Shown here: one piece after another, positions 37,485 to 45,911 of the stretch
Position numbering within the stretch: the stretch's first letter is position 1
How the letters are laid out: each line of letters begins with the position of its first letter
DNA from: Ferrovibrio sp.
GTDB lineage: Bacteria; Pseudomonadota; Alphaproteobacteria; Ferrovibrionales; Ferrovibrionaceae
Direction: 5' to 3'
DNA length: 64,000 nt
Assembly (NCBI RefSeq): GCF_025869515.1
Contig: NZ_JAOZVR010000052.1
Location: 109,016 to 173,015, forward strand
The notes under the pieces: model-generated
Database searches by the model: none
Told to the model about the DNA's origin: nothing
The model's input: the letters and a program-made list of their open reading frames with translations, nothing else
Position numbers and translations under genes: made by a program

Positions 37485-39296
37485 ATGACCGCGCCTCCCA
37501 CGACCGCTCCCGATCTTCTGCAGGACGCCATCCGGCTGCATACCGGCAAGCGGCCGGACGAGGCGATTGCCGCCTATACCGACTTTTTGCAGCAGCAGCC
37601 CGATCACGGCGGCGCGCTGCGGCTGCTCGGCCTGCTGCTGAGCCAGCAGCGGCGCCATGCGGAGGCCCTGCGCTGCTACGAACGGGCACTGGCATTCGAC
37701 AGCCATGACGCCAAGCTGCATCTGTCGCATGCGCTGTGCCTGCGCGCACTCGGACGGCAGGACGATGCCGTGGCCGCCTTCGATGCCGCCCTGGCTCTGG
37801 CGCCGGACCACGCGGAAACACTGGCCGAGCGCGCCACGCTGCTGTTCGATCTCGGCCGCCATGCCGAGGCGCTGCCTGGCCTCGATATCGCGGCCCGCGC
37901 CCAGCCCGGCCGTGTCGATATCGCGGTGGCGCGACATTTCTCCGCCGGCATGCTGTGCCGCTGGGATGCCGCCGAAGCCGCGACCGTGCAGGGGTTACTG
38001 ACCGATGCGACCGGCAGCACCGGCACGGTCAATCCGTTTCCGCTGGTGTTCTTCACCGAGGATCCGGCGCTACAGCGGCGCTGGGCCGAGCGCCGCGCCG
38101 CGCAGATCGCCGCCGGCCACACCGTCGTACTGCCGCCACCGGTGTGGCCGGCGGCGCGGCAGGACCGCCGCATCCGCATCGGCTATCTGAGCCAGGATCT
38201 GCGCAACCACGCGGTCGGGCATATCATGCCGGAACTGTTCGAGCTGCACGACCGCGGCCGCTTCGATATCGCCCTGCTCTCCACCGGCCGCGATGATGGC
38301 AGCGAGATTCACCGGCGCTATCGCGCCATTCCCGGCTTCCGCGATCTTGCCGGCCGCGACCTGGCCGCGCTGGGCCGCAGCATCCGCGAGATGCAGCTCG
38401 ACATCCTGATCGATCTTCAGGGCTACACGGTCGGCAGCTTCGCACCGCTGCTGACGCAGCGGCTGGCACCGCTGCAGATCGACTGGATCGGGTTTCCCGG
38501 CACGATGGGCACCGGCCTGAATGTCGACTACATCATGGCCGACGCAACCGTGATTCCGCCCGGTGCGGAACCTTATTACAGCGAGCAGGTGATCCGCCTG
38601 CCGCACTGCTACCAGCCGAACAACCGGCAACGCATGGTGGCCGAGGCAGCACCCCGCGCCGACTACGGCCTGCCCGACGATGGCGTGGTATTCGCCTGCT
38701 TCAACCGGCCGGTGAAAATCCGCCCGGCGATGTTTGCCGCCTGGATGCGGATTTTGCAGGCCGTGCCAGGCAGCGTGCTGCTGCTCTACGCGCCTGCGCG
38801 CGAGGCCGCCGACAATCTGCGGCGCGCGGCGGAACAGCATGGCGTCGAGGCAACACGGCTGGTCTTTGCCGGCACCCTGCCGCAGCCGCAGTATCTCGCG
38901 CGCTACCGCGCCGTCGACCTGGTGCTGGATACGTTTCCCTATGGCTCGCATTCGACCGCCAGCGACTGCCTCTGGGCCGGCTGCCCGCTGCTCGGCTTAA
39001 GCGGCGAAACCTTCGCCTCGCGCGTGGCCGGCAGCATCCTGCGGGCGGCCGGCCTGCCCGAACTGGCGATGACGACACTGGAAGACTATGTCGCCACCGC
39101 GATCCGGCTCGGACGCGACCGCGCGGCTCTTGCGGCCCTGCGCGGCAAACTGCAGGCGAACCTGCCCGGCGCCGCATTGTTCGACACGCCGCAGCTGACG
39201 CGCGATGTGGAAGCGGCCTATGCCGCGATCTGGAACCTGCATTGCCGTGGCGAGGCGCCGCGCGGCATTGCGCTGCCGGTTACCGACCAGGTCTAG
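37485..39296 (+). CDS. TPR protein with O-GlcNAc transferase (SPINDLY-like) domain
   Basis: A predicted cytosolic glycosyltransferase of family GT41. Residues about 10-145 hold four tetratricopeptide repeats (for example PDEAIAAYTDFLQQQPDHGG and HAEALRCYERALAFDSHDAK). The catalytic region (about 225-590) has RIGYLSQDLRNHAVGHIMPE, IDLQGYTVG, QIDWIGFPGTMG with YIMADATVIPP, the nucleotide-sugar block FACFNRPVKIRPAMFAAWMR, and LDTFPYGSHSTASDCLWAG. Homologues add GlcNAc or fucose to Ser/Thr. The donor and target proteins are unknown. It is divergent from the FecI-like gene and convergent with plsC, sharing a CTAG stop. Confidence 0.92.
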   Translation: MTAPPTTAPDLLQDAIRLHTGKRPDEAIAAYTDFLQQQPDHGGALRLLGLLLSQQRRHAEALRCYERALAFDSHDAKLHLSHALCLRALGRQDDAVAAFDAALALAPDHAETLAERATLLFDLGRHAEALPGLDIAARAQPGRVDIAVARHFSAGMLCRWDAAEAATVQGLLTDATGSTGTVNPFPLVFFTEDPALQRRWAERRAAQIAAGHTVVLPPPVWPAARQDRRIRIGYLSQDLRNHAVGHIMPELFELHDRGRFDIALLSTGRDDGSEIHRRYRAIPGFRDLAGRDLAALGRSIREMQLDILIDLQGYTVGSFAPLLTQRLAPLQIDWIGFPGTMGTGLNVDYIMADATVIPPGAEPYYSEQVIRLPHCYQPNNRQRMVAEAAPRADYGLPDDGVVFACFNRPVKIRPAMFAAWMRILQAVPGSVLLLYAPAREAADNLRRAAEQHGVEATRLVFAGTLPQPQYLARYRAVDLVLDTFPYGSHSTASDCLWAGCPLLGLSGETFASRVAGSILRAAGLPELAMTTLEDYVATAIRLGRDRAALAALRGKLQANLPGAALFDTPQLTRDVEAAYAAIWNLHCRGEAPRGIALPVTDQV

Positions 39297-40141
39297 TCCG
39301 CGGCGGAGGCCGCATGCTGCGGCGGCGTCTTGTGCAGCGGCTTGGGCAGGCTGCGCTGGCCCGGCTCGCGGCCGGCATTGATGTCGCTCAGGCCTTCGAG
39401 CACACGCTGATGGCACCAGGCCGCCAGGCCCTTGCGCGAGTTGAACTGGTCGATCGTGACCGGCTGATGGAATTCGACCACCGCCTCGCAGGGGCCTGCC
39501 TTGAGGAAGCGCCACAGATGCGGCAGCAGATCCTCGTCGCCGACCCAGGCAAACAGCCGCATCCAGCGCCGGCCGACCGGCATATGGTTGAGCCGGGCAT
39601 AGCCGATCGAGACCGGCTGCACGGTCAGGCGCCGGCTGCCGACCGGCCGTTCGGCGGCGGCGAAGAAGGCCGACTTGAAATTGTGGATGCGCAGACCGTC
39701 CGACGAGGTACCCTCGGGGAACAGGATCAGGCTGTCGCCATTGGCGAGCCGTTCAACCATTTCGTCGCGATGCTCGGCGGTGCGATGCCGTTTTTCGCGT
39801 TCGACGAAAACCGTGCGCTGCAGCCGCGCCAGCGTGCCGAAAAAGGGCCAGGTCGCCACTTCCTGCTTGGCGATGAAGCTGACATTGCTCATCGCCGCCG
39901 ACAGCACCACGATATCGAGCCAGGAGATGTGGTTGCTGACGAATAATGTGGGTGCGGCCGCCGAAGGCTCGCCGACCTTGCGCACCTTCACGCGCAGCAG
40001 CCAGGCCACGGTGCGATGGTAGAAATACGGCAGGCTGCGCATCAGCGGCGATTTGAGCTGGACCAGCAGCATCTGCACGGGGATCAGCAGCACCGTCCAG
40101 ATCAGGAAAACGGTGAGCGTGAAAATGGCGCGCGCGGTCAT
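39293..40141 (-). CDS. 1-acyl-sn-glycerol-3-phosphate acyltransferase-like (PlsC family)
   Basis: A membrane-bound acyltransferase of phospholipid synthesis. One or two N-terminal helices (about 4-24) precede the catalytic NHISWLD (HX4D) near residue 71. Later motifs are LILFPEGTSSDG (the EGT block) and VQPVSIGY. 282 aa with a C-terminal extension of about 40 residues. In relatives this gene sits between fur and miaB; here 6 kb of other genes separate it from miaB. It follows fur by 56 bases on the same strand. Confidence 0.92.
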   Translation of the reverse strand: MTARAIFTLTVFLIWTVLLIPVQMLLVQLKSPLMRSLPYFYHRTVAWLLRVKVRKVGEPSAAAPTLFVSNHISWLDIVVLSAAMSNVSFIAKQEVATWPFFGTLARLQRTVFVEREKRHRTAEHRDEMVERLANGDSLILFPEGTSSDGLRIHNFKSAFFAAAERPVGSRRLTVQPVSIGYARLNHMPVGRRWMRLFAWVGDEDLLPHLWRFLKAGPCEAVVEFHQPVTIDQFNSRKGLAAWCHQRVLEGLSDINAGREPGQRSLPKPLHKTPPQHAASAAD

Positions 40142-40197
40142 CAGGTTCGGGCTGTCATGCAGGGCGGGCCGCCATGGGAAAAGGAGAAGGACAAGGC

Positions 40198-40632
40198 TCA
40201 GGCCTTACCCTTCTTACCATCCTTGTCGTCGAGCGGAACGCCGAAGAGTTCGAGGCGGTGGTCGACCAGCCGGTAGCCGAGGCGGGCGGCGATCTTCTCC
40301 TGCAGGGCTTCGAGTTCGGGGTCGTTGAACTCGATGATCTTGCCCGAGCGGGTGTCGATCAGGTGGTCATGGTGCGATTCCGGCATCTCTTCGTAGCGCG
40401 CGCGGCCATCGCCGAGATCGAGCCGGCTGAGAATGCCGTTTTCCTCAAACATGCGCACGGTGCGATACACCGTGGCGATCGAGATGCGCGGATCGACCGC
40501 GACGGAGCGGCGATGCAGCTCTTCCACATCGGGGTGATCATGCGACGCACTGAGGACCCGGGCGATCACACGCCGCTGGTCGGTCATCCGCATACCAAGC
40601 TGTTCGCAGAGTTGTTCGAGGCGGCTGCTCAT
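40198..40632 (-). CDS. fur: Fur-family metalloregulator
   Basis: A metal-responsive repressor, 144 aa. The winged helix has MRMTDQRRVIARVLSASHDH and ISIATVYRTVRMFEENGILS. The dimerisation domain carries the metal ligands in ESHHDHLIDTRSGKIIEFND. It lacks the C-terminal CxxC zinc site of E. coli Fur, as many alphaproteobacterial Fur/Mur proteins do, and it does not show the N-terminal heme motif of Irr. It may sense manganese (Mur) or iron. The fecI-fecR-receptor cassette 3 kb away is an obvious candidate target. Confidence 0.93.
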   Translation of the reverse strand: MSSRLEQLCEQLGMRMTDQRRVIARVLSASHDHPDVEELHRRSVAVDPRISIATVYRTVRMFEENGILSRLDLGDGRARYEEMPESHHDHLIDTRSGKIIEFNDPELEALQEKIAARLGYRLVDHRLELFGVPLDDKDGKKGKA

Positions 40633-40769
40633 GCGCCGAACGCCTTCTTTTGTGAATGAGAATCCCTGTCAGACCGACCCCGATGGGTCAACTGGCAGTT
40701 TAGCATGGCCCGCAGCACGATGAAACGCATTGGCGAGGCGCTACGACAAAGCCCCGGCGTTCCAAAGGC

Positions 40770-41204
40770 CTACCGGCGACGGCGGCCCCGGCCCAGACCG
40801 ATCTTCTTGGCTAGAACCTGCCGCTGGATGGCATAGTTCGGCGCCACCATCGGATAATCGGCCGGCAGGTCCCAGCGCTCGCGATACTGTTCCGGCGTCA
40901 GCTTGTAGTGGCTCATCAGATGCCGCTTGAGCATCTTGAGTTTCTTGCCGTCTTCCAGGCAGACGATGAAATCCGGCGTCACCGATTTTTTCACCGGCAC
41001 CGCCGGAGCCGGGCGTTCGCCGCTGCCGCCACGGATCATCCCGCCGGCCGGCGCGGGCTGTGCATCGATGCCGGCCAGGGTGCCGTAAATCTGCCGGATC
41101 AGCCCGGGCAGTTCGCCGGCCTCAAGCTTGTTGTTGGAGACATGGGCGGCCACGATTTCTGCGGTCAATGCCAGCAGTTCGGATCGATCGGCGGAATGGG
41201 CCAT
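40770..41204 (-). CDS. MucR/Ros-family transcriptional regulator
   Basis: A heterochromatin-like zinc-finger regulator typical of alphaproteobacteria. The 144-aa protein begins with LLALTAEIVAAHVSNNKL, the oligomerisation region, and has the zinc-binding core VCLEDGKKLKMLKRHLMSHY, where the second cysteine of Ros is replaced by Asp as in many MucR proteins. The conserved YRERWDLPADYPMVAPNY follows, then a basic tail (GRGRRRR). MucR proteins bind AT-rich sites and silence exopolysaccharide, motility and virulence genes and usually their own promoter; the AT-rich 146 bases upstream (41205-41350) are suitable. Confidence 0.93.
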   Translation of the reverse strand: MAHSADRSELLALTAEIVAAHVSNNKLEAGELPGLIRQIYGTLAGIDAQPAPAGGMIRGGSGERPAPAVPVKKSVTPDFIVCLEDGKKLKMLKRHLMSHYKLTPEQYRERWDLPADYPMVAPNYAIQRQVLAKKIGLGRGRRRR

Positions 41205-41350
41205 GATCTCGCTCCTGAATACTTAAGTAAAACGCTTGAGGATGGCCGAATATATAAGGAGCGAGTTCAATAAATCCAGCGCAGCGGGACTGTATTTTAA
41301 CGTGTCATGCCGGTCTTGCTTCAACTTATACTTTATTTAACACAGCGGCT

Positions 41351-42493
41351 TCACGTCCGCATCACGATGGCGTCGTGCTGGCGGCCGGCGGGGTCGCGGT
41401 AATAGCCGGGCCGGCGGCCGATCTCGGTGAAGCCCGCGGTCGCATAGAGCGCCCGGGCGGCGACATTGTCCTCGGCCACCTCCAGAAAACAATGCGGCGC
41501 CCCGCGTCCGGCCAGCTTGTCCAGCCCCACCAGCAGCAGCCGGCGCGCCACGCCCAGGCGGCGCAGGCGCGGCCGCACGGCAAGCGTGATGATTTCGGCC
41601 TCGTCGGCGGCCTGGCGCAGCAGGATGAAGCCCGCCGGCTGATCGCCGTCGTCCAGGGCCAGCAGCGCCAATGCGCCCGGCATGGCCAGCAGATCGCGCA
41701 GGCTTGCCGCCGTCCAGACTTCGCCATGCCCGGCGAAACCATCGGCATGCAGGGCGGCCAGCACGGCAGCGCTTTCCACACCACAGGCCCGGATATTCAG
41801 GGTCAGCCGGGCCGCGGGCTGCGTCACGGCCGGCGAGGCGGTCGGCAGTTTGGCATCCGGCGGCCGGATATAGAGCGGCGCCGGCGCCATCAATGGGCGT
41901 GGCCGTGCCGCGGCGAGCCGTGCCACCAGGGCCGGATCGGGATCAGGCGATTGCAGCGACAGATGCAGGTCATCGCGCCGTGCCGCGTCTTGCAGCAATG
42001 CGCTGCCGCTGCCGACCAGCACGGCCGGGCCCTGCGGCAGGATGGCGACGGCAGCGGCGATGCCGAGTAGTTGCGGTTCGGTCAGGGCAGCGCCAGGTCC
42101 GGATGCCGCAGCGGCAAAGCACTGGATATAGACTTCATCGCGCCGCGCATCGATCACCGCCACCGTGGGCAGGCCGGGCTGCGCGGCAGCTGTCGCCAGA
42201 ACCTCGGTCGTGGTGATGCCCCAGACCGGTTTCCCGAGCGCCAGGCCGAGCGCGCGCGCCGTCGCCAGCGCCGTGCGAATGCCGGTGAAGGACCCCGGGC
42301 CGATGGTGGCGGCAATGCCATCCAGATCGGCCAGCTGAATGCCGGCCTGCTGCCGCGCCTGTTCCAGCGCCGGCAGCAGCCGTTCGGCATTACCCTTGCC
42401 GCCGGCGGAAACGACCGTCGCCAATGTCGCATCGCCGTCGATGATGGCGACCGAGCAGGCATTCAGGGCAGTGTCGATGCCGAGCAGCTTCAC
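41351..42493 (-). CDS. tsaB: TsaB-RimI fusion: tRNA t6A37 complex subunit fused to ribosomal-protein acetyltransferase
   Basis: A single 380-aa frame joins two normally separate neighbours. Residues 1-220 are TsaB, the partner of TsaD in the t6A37 complex: LLGIDTALNACSVAII, TIGPGSFTGIRTALATARAL, and the end PLYIRPPDAKLPT. After a linker (about 220-230) residues 230-380 form a GNAT acetyltransferase of the RimI type with the acetyl-CoA loop RPRLRRLGVARRLL and LEVAEDNVAARALYATAGF. RimI acetylates the N terminus of S18. No frameshift or internal start is needed. The genes are adjacent in most alphaproteobacteria, so the fusion is a simple loss of the stop. Confidence 0.92.
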   Translation of the reverse strand: MKLLGIDTALNACSVAIIDGDATLATVVSAGGKGNAERLLPALEQARQQAGIQLADLDGIAATIGPGSFTGIRTALATARALGLALGKPVWGITTTEVLATAAAQPGLPTVAVIDARRDEVYIQCFAAAASGPGAALTEPQLLGIAAAVAILPQGPAVLVGSGSALLQDAARRDDLHLSLQSPDPDPALVARLAAARPRPLMAPAPLYIRPPDAKLPTASPAVTQPAARLTLNIRACGVESAAVLAALHADGFAGHGEVWTAASLRDLLAMPGALALLALDDGDQPAGFILLRQAADEAEIITLAVRPRLRRLGVARRLLLVGLDKLAGRGAPHCFLEVAEDNVAARALYATAGFTEIGRRPGYYRDPAGRQHDAIVMRT

Positions 42494-42546
42494 GGCGCCA
42501 TGCTCCGATGGTAGGAGAACGGAACCGTCATCCCGGAGTCCGCCGC

Positions 42547-43098
42547 ATGCCGCTCGTCGAAATCAGGCCGCCCGCCTTTCCGGTGCTGCTCGACCTGCGC
42601 TATGCCACCGCCGACAACCTGACCGGCGCGCCGATCTATCGCCGTCCGGCCTGCTATCTCAACGCCGAAGCCGCCGGACTGCTGCACAAGGCCATCGCGC
42701 TGGCCGCACAGATGCAGCTGCGCCTGAAGGTGTTCGATGCCTTCCGCCCCACCGAAGCGGCCTGGGCATTGTGGAACCATACGCCCGATCCGACCTTCCT
42801 GGCCGATCCGCGCAAAGGCTCGCCGCATTCGCGCGGCGCGGCGGTGGATGTCACGCTGGTGGATGCCGATGGCGAGGAGCTGGACATGGGCACCGGTTTC
42901 GATGCCTTCACGCCGCTCGCCTTCCACGGCGTGCTGGAGATCACGCCGGAGCAGCAGGCCAATCGCGCCCTGCTGCTCGGCATCATGACCTCTGCCGGCT
43001 GGGATTTCTATCGCAATGAATGGTGGCACTATCAGCTGTTCCAGCCGCGGCGCTATCCGCTGCTCTCCGATGCAGCGGCGGGCACCGATATGATGTGA
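42547..43098 (+). CDS. D-alanyl-D-alanine dipeptidase (VanX/DdpX, peptidase M15D)
   Basis: A zinc peptidase that hydrolyses D-Ala-D-Ala. The metal motif SPHSRGAAVDVTLV (SxHxxGxAxD) lies near residue 100, and the catalytic glutamate and third ligand are in RNEWWHYQLF near residue 160; KVFDAFRPTEA carries the conserved arginine. 183 aa from ATG 42547, with CGGAG 9 bases upstream. There is no vanHA partner, so a role in recycling wall peptides is more likely than antibiotic resistance. Its 3-prime end overlaps the convergent FAD oxidase gene by 46 bases. Confidence 0.9.
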   Translation: MPLVEIRPPAFPVLLDLRYATADNLTGAPIYRRPACYLNAEAAGLLHKAIALAAQMQLRLKVFDAFRPTEAAWALWNHTPDPTFLADPRKGSPHSRGAAVDVTLVDADGEELDMGTGFDAFTPLAFHGVLEITPEQQANRALLLGIMTSAGWDFYRNEWWHYQLFQPRRYPLLSDAAAGTDMM

Positions 43099-44234
43099 TC
43101 AGCGTCGGCCTCGCCGGCGAGCCAGCGCGCGGTTTCCTCGACGCTCGCCTTGCCGGCCAGCGCATCGGCGATCACTTCGCCAACAACAGGGCCGAATTTG
43201 AAGCCATGGCCCGATGTGCCGCAGAAGGCGTAACCGCGCGGCCCGATCTGGCGGAACTGGAATTTCTCGTCGGCCTCGACATCGTAGAAGCAGGTCTTGG
43301 CCTGGCTGACACGATACTGGTCCAGGTCGGCAATGCGGTGGCGCGCCTTGGCGAGGATGGCATCGATCTCGTCCTGCGTCGCATCGCGGTCGATGCCCGG
43401 ATCGGCGGTGGGCCCGAAGGTATGGTCGCCGATCTTCAGTCCGGTACGCATGCCGTCGCGGGTGATGCGCGGCGGCACCAGATAGAAACCCTGGCCTGAA
43501 TTCTGGCCCTGCCCGATCTCCAGCAGCATCGGCGCGGCGTACCAGGACGCACCGAGATCGGCCGGCGGCTGCAGATACACCACCACCTGACGCGAGGAAC
43601 GCGAAACCGGCGCCAGACCGGGCAGCAGCTGCGCCGTCCATGGCCCGGCGGTGACCAGCACATGATCGGCCTGCAGCACGGTTTTGTCGGCCAGCGTGAC
43701 GCGGCCCATCTCGGGATCGACGGCGACGACTTTCTTCTGCGTCAGCAGCGTGACGCCGCGCTCGCGCAGATGCGAGCTCAAAGCAGCGACAATCGCCTCG
43801 GCGAACAGCACGCCGCCGGAGGGGCAGTAAAAGGCATCCTGCAACCCCTCGCCGCTCAGCATCGGCCAGCGCCCGAGCACGGTGGCGGCATCGAAGGGCA
43901 GATGCTCGATCTCTTCTTCGGTCAGAATGGCAGCACAGGCTTTCGCCCAGTCATCACCCGCGCCGCTCAGTACCAGCGTGCCGGTCTCGGCATAGAGCGT
44001 CATCTTCAGGTCGTGCCACAGCCGCTTCCAGGCGTGATAGGCGTGGCGCACCATGCGGGTGTAACCGCGCTGCGCGCCATAGGGGTAGCGGATCAGGCGA
44101 TGCTGGTCGACCGAGGTGCCGAGCGGATTGGGCAGCGCGCCCTGTTCGATCAGCACCACCTCATGGCCGAGTTTCTTCAGCGCCCGCGCCGTGCTCAGCC
44201 CCATGATGCCGCCGCCGACGATGATCGTCTTCAT
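43053..44234 (-). CDS. FAD-dependent amino-acid oxidase, sarcosine oxidase/SolA type
   Basis: A monomeric flavin oxidase of the DAO/MSOX family, 393 aa. The dinucleotide fold is at the start (IIVGGGIMGLSTARALKKLG). SSVDQHRLIRYPYG-like TSVDQHRLIRYPYGAQ and the cysteine in AKTCFYDVEADEKFQF correspond to the MSOX Arg and the covalent-FAD Cys sites. GTSGHGFKFGPVVGE closes the flavin site. Substrates in the family are N-methyl amino acids, including sarcosine and N-methyltryptophan, or pipecolate. It starts at ATG 44234, overlapping the stop of the OCD gene by 4 bases (ATGA). That pairing suggests a shared imino-acid pathway. Confidence 0.85.
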   Translation of the reverse strand: MKTIIVGGGIMGLSTARALKKLGHEVVLIEQGALPNPLGTSVDQHRLIRYPYGAQRGYTRMVRHAYHAWKRLWHDLKMTLYAETGTLVLSGAGDDWAKACAAILTEEEIEHLPFDAATVLGRWPMLSGEGLQDAFYCPSGGVLFAEAIVAALSSHLRERGVTLLTQKKVVAVDPEMGRVTLADKTVLQADHVLVTAGPWTAQLLPGLAPVSRSSRQVVVYLQPPADLGASWYAAPMLLEIGQGQNSGQGFYLVPPRITRDGMRTGLKIGDHTFGPTADPGIDRDATQDEIDAILAKARHRIADLDQYRVSQAKTCFYDVEADEKFQFRQIGPRGYAFCGTSGHGFKFGPVVGEVIADALAGKASVEETARWLAGEADADHIISVPAAASESSG

Positions 44235-45190
44235 GTGGACAGCCCCTGCACGACCAGCTCGGCCGCGGCCAGATCTTCCAGCGCCAGGCCGACCGACTTG
44301 AACACCGTGATCTCCGTGTCGTCGCGGCGCGCCGGTGCATCGCTGCGACACAGATCGAACAGATCGCCACGCACATCTTCGGCACGCAGCAAACCTTGCT
44401 TGAGCGGCAGCACCAGGTCGCCGGCTTCCTTCAGGGCGCCGGCGCGGCTGTCGACCCAGACGCTGCCGCGCGTCAGCGTGGCATCATCGGCTTCGCGCAT
44501 GTCCGGCGTGAAACCGCCGACCAGATCGACATGCGTGCCGGGCTTCAGCCATTCGCCGCGCACCAGCGGCTCGCGCGACAGCGTGGCACAGGAAATCGTA
44601 TCGGCGACGCGGATCGCCGATTCCAGATCGTCGATCACCGCGATCGCGGCATTCAGATCGCCCAGCCTTTCGGCGATATCTTCGGCGCGGGCGCGATTGC
44701 GGTTCCACACTTCGATCCGTGTATAGGGCCGTACCGCACAATGGGCGCGGATGAGATGAGGCGCCAGCGAGCCGGCACCGATCATCAGCAGATGCCGCGC
44801 ATCCCTGCGCGCCAGGGAATCGGCCGCCAGCGCCGAAGCGCATCCGGTACGGCGCAGCGTGAGTGCGACACCGTCGATCACCGCCTTGGGCAGACCGGTG
44901 CGGGCATCAAGCAACAGGTAGGCGCCGGTCACCGAAGGCAATCCGAGCTTAGCGTTATCCGGATAGACGCTGACCGCCTTGATGCCGATATGCCGACCGG
45001 GTTGCCAGGCCGGCATCAGCAGCAGGGTACCGCCGGCGCCACCTGCTCCAATGCCTTCTTGGGGAGCGTCGATATGATAATGGCTGCGCACCGGCACTTC
45101 GCCACCGGCCCGAAAGGCCGCACGCAAATGTGGAATCAGTTTGGCATAGGGCAGGGCCGCATGAACGGTGGCCGCATCGATCGAACGCAT
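44231..45190 (-). CDS. Ornithine cyclodeaminase/mu-crystallin family protein
   Basis: An NAD(P)-dependent enzyme of 319 aa. The conserved substrate lysine is in HIGIKAVSVYPDN, the LTLRRTGCASALAA segment is the family's T-x-x-R-T block, and the Rossmann motif is LMIGAGSLAPHLIRAH. The family includes ornithine cyclodeaminase, alanine dehydrogenase, and delta1-pyrroline- and delta1-piperideine-2-carboxylate reductases. Overlap with an FAD oxidase gene makes an imine reductase of proline or pipecolate metabolism a reasonable guess. It is downstream of lapA on the same strand. Confidence 0.88.
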   Translation of the reverse strand: MRSIDAATVHAALPYAKLIPHLRAAFRAGGEVPVRSHYHIDAPQEGIGAGGAGGTLLLMPAWQPGRHIGIKAVSVYPDNAKLGLPSVTGAYLLLDARTGLPKAVIDGVALTLRRTGCASALAADSLARRDARHLLMIGAGSLAPHLIRAHCAVRPYTRIEVWNRNRARAEDIAERLGDLNAAIAVIDDLESAIRVADTISCATLSREPLVRGEWLKPGTHVDLVGGFTPDMREADDATLTRGSVWVDSRAGALKEAGDLVLPLKQGLLRAEDVRGDLFDLCRSDAPARRDDTEITVFKSVGLALEDLAAAELVVQGLST

Positions 45191-45240
45191 ATCCCAATAC
45201 TGTCCTTAAAAAAGGCGACCTGTCATCAAACGAAGGGCCA

Positions 45241-45546
45241 TCAGGCGATCGGAGCAGGCGGCAACGGCGGCTGGGTCCCGCCGGAGACCTGGACCGCCTG
45301 CCGGGCCTGACGCTGCTTTTCGGCCTGTGCCCTGTGGCGTGACGCCGACCAGGCATTCAGCCGGCCGATCACCACACCGAGCACAAGGCCGCCGAAAAAC
45401 ACAGCGAAGACCAAGAGATAGAGCGGCAATTCGATCTCGAAGGGCAGCGGATCGACACTGACCGTCACCGCATTTTTATTGGCGACGGCGAAAACGATCA
45501 GGATCAGGAGAATCAGGGCGCCGATGAGAACGCGCAGAAAGCGCAT
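45241..45546 (-). CDS. lapA: LapA-domain (DUF1049) inner-membrane protein
   Basis: A 101-aa protein with two membrane helices (about 5-24 and 40-62) and a basic, coiled cytoplasmic segment, ending in a Pro-rich tail. VANKNAVTVSVDPLPFEIELP between the helices is the DUF1049 hallmark. In E. coli LapA is linked to lipopolysaccharide assembly together with LapB. The position directly after ihfB (20 bases) is conserved in proteobacteria. No lapB is in the window. Confidence 0.9.
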   Translation of the reverse strand: MRFLRVLIGALILLILIVFAVANKNAVTVSVDPLPFEIELPLYLLVFAVFFGGLVLGVVIGRLNAWSASRHRAQAEKQRQARQAVQVSGGTQPPLPPAPIA

Positions 45547-45566
45547 GCGGCACCTCCATGAAAAAA

Positions 45567-45872
45567 CTATTCAGCGTCGGCGGTCTGCTTGGCCGACAGA
45601 TTCAGCTTCTGGCGCAGTTCCTTACCCGTCTTGAAGAAGGGTACGAATTTCTCCTGCACTTCCACGGCAGTACCGGTGCGCGGATTGCGTCCGGTGCGCG
45701 CCGGGCGACGCTTTACCGAAAACGCTCCGAAACCGCGCAATTCAACACGATCACCGCGCGACAAAGCGTTTGCGATCTCGTCGAAGATCGTACCGACAAT
45801 GCGCTCGATGTCGCGCTGAGTCAGATGTTGATTGCGTTCGGCCAGACGGTTGATGAGTTCGGACTTGATCAT
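45567..45872 (-). CDS. ihfB: Integration host factor subunit beta
   Basis: A DNA-bending protein that works as a heterodimer with IhfA in replication, recombination and sigma-54-dependent transcription. The 101-aa protein carries the HU/IHF fold with [20 protein letters not shown] and the beta-arm tip GRNPRTG, and starts with [14 protein letters not shown] as IhfB does. It may assist the sigma-54 promoter found at 57.7 kb. It lies 39 bases after sppA. Confidence 0.96.
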   Translation of the reverse strand: MIKSELINRLAERNQHLTQRDIERIVGTIFDEIANALSRGDRVELRGFGAFSVKRRPARTGRNPRTGTAVEVQEKFVPFFKTGKELRQKLNLSAKQTADAE

Positions 45873-45911
45873 CGGTTTTCCCTGCGCAGCGGCGGCGGGC
45901 CCCCTCGTTCT

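Noticed and set aside
42547-43098. Vancomycin-resistance determinant
   Set aside because: Only the VanX-like dipeptidase is present, with no VanH or VanA/B ligase; such enzymes are common in Gram-negative bacteria for wall-peptide use.
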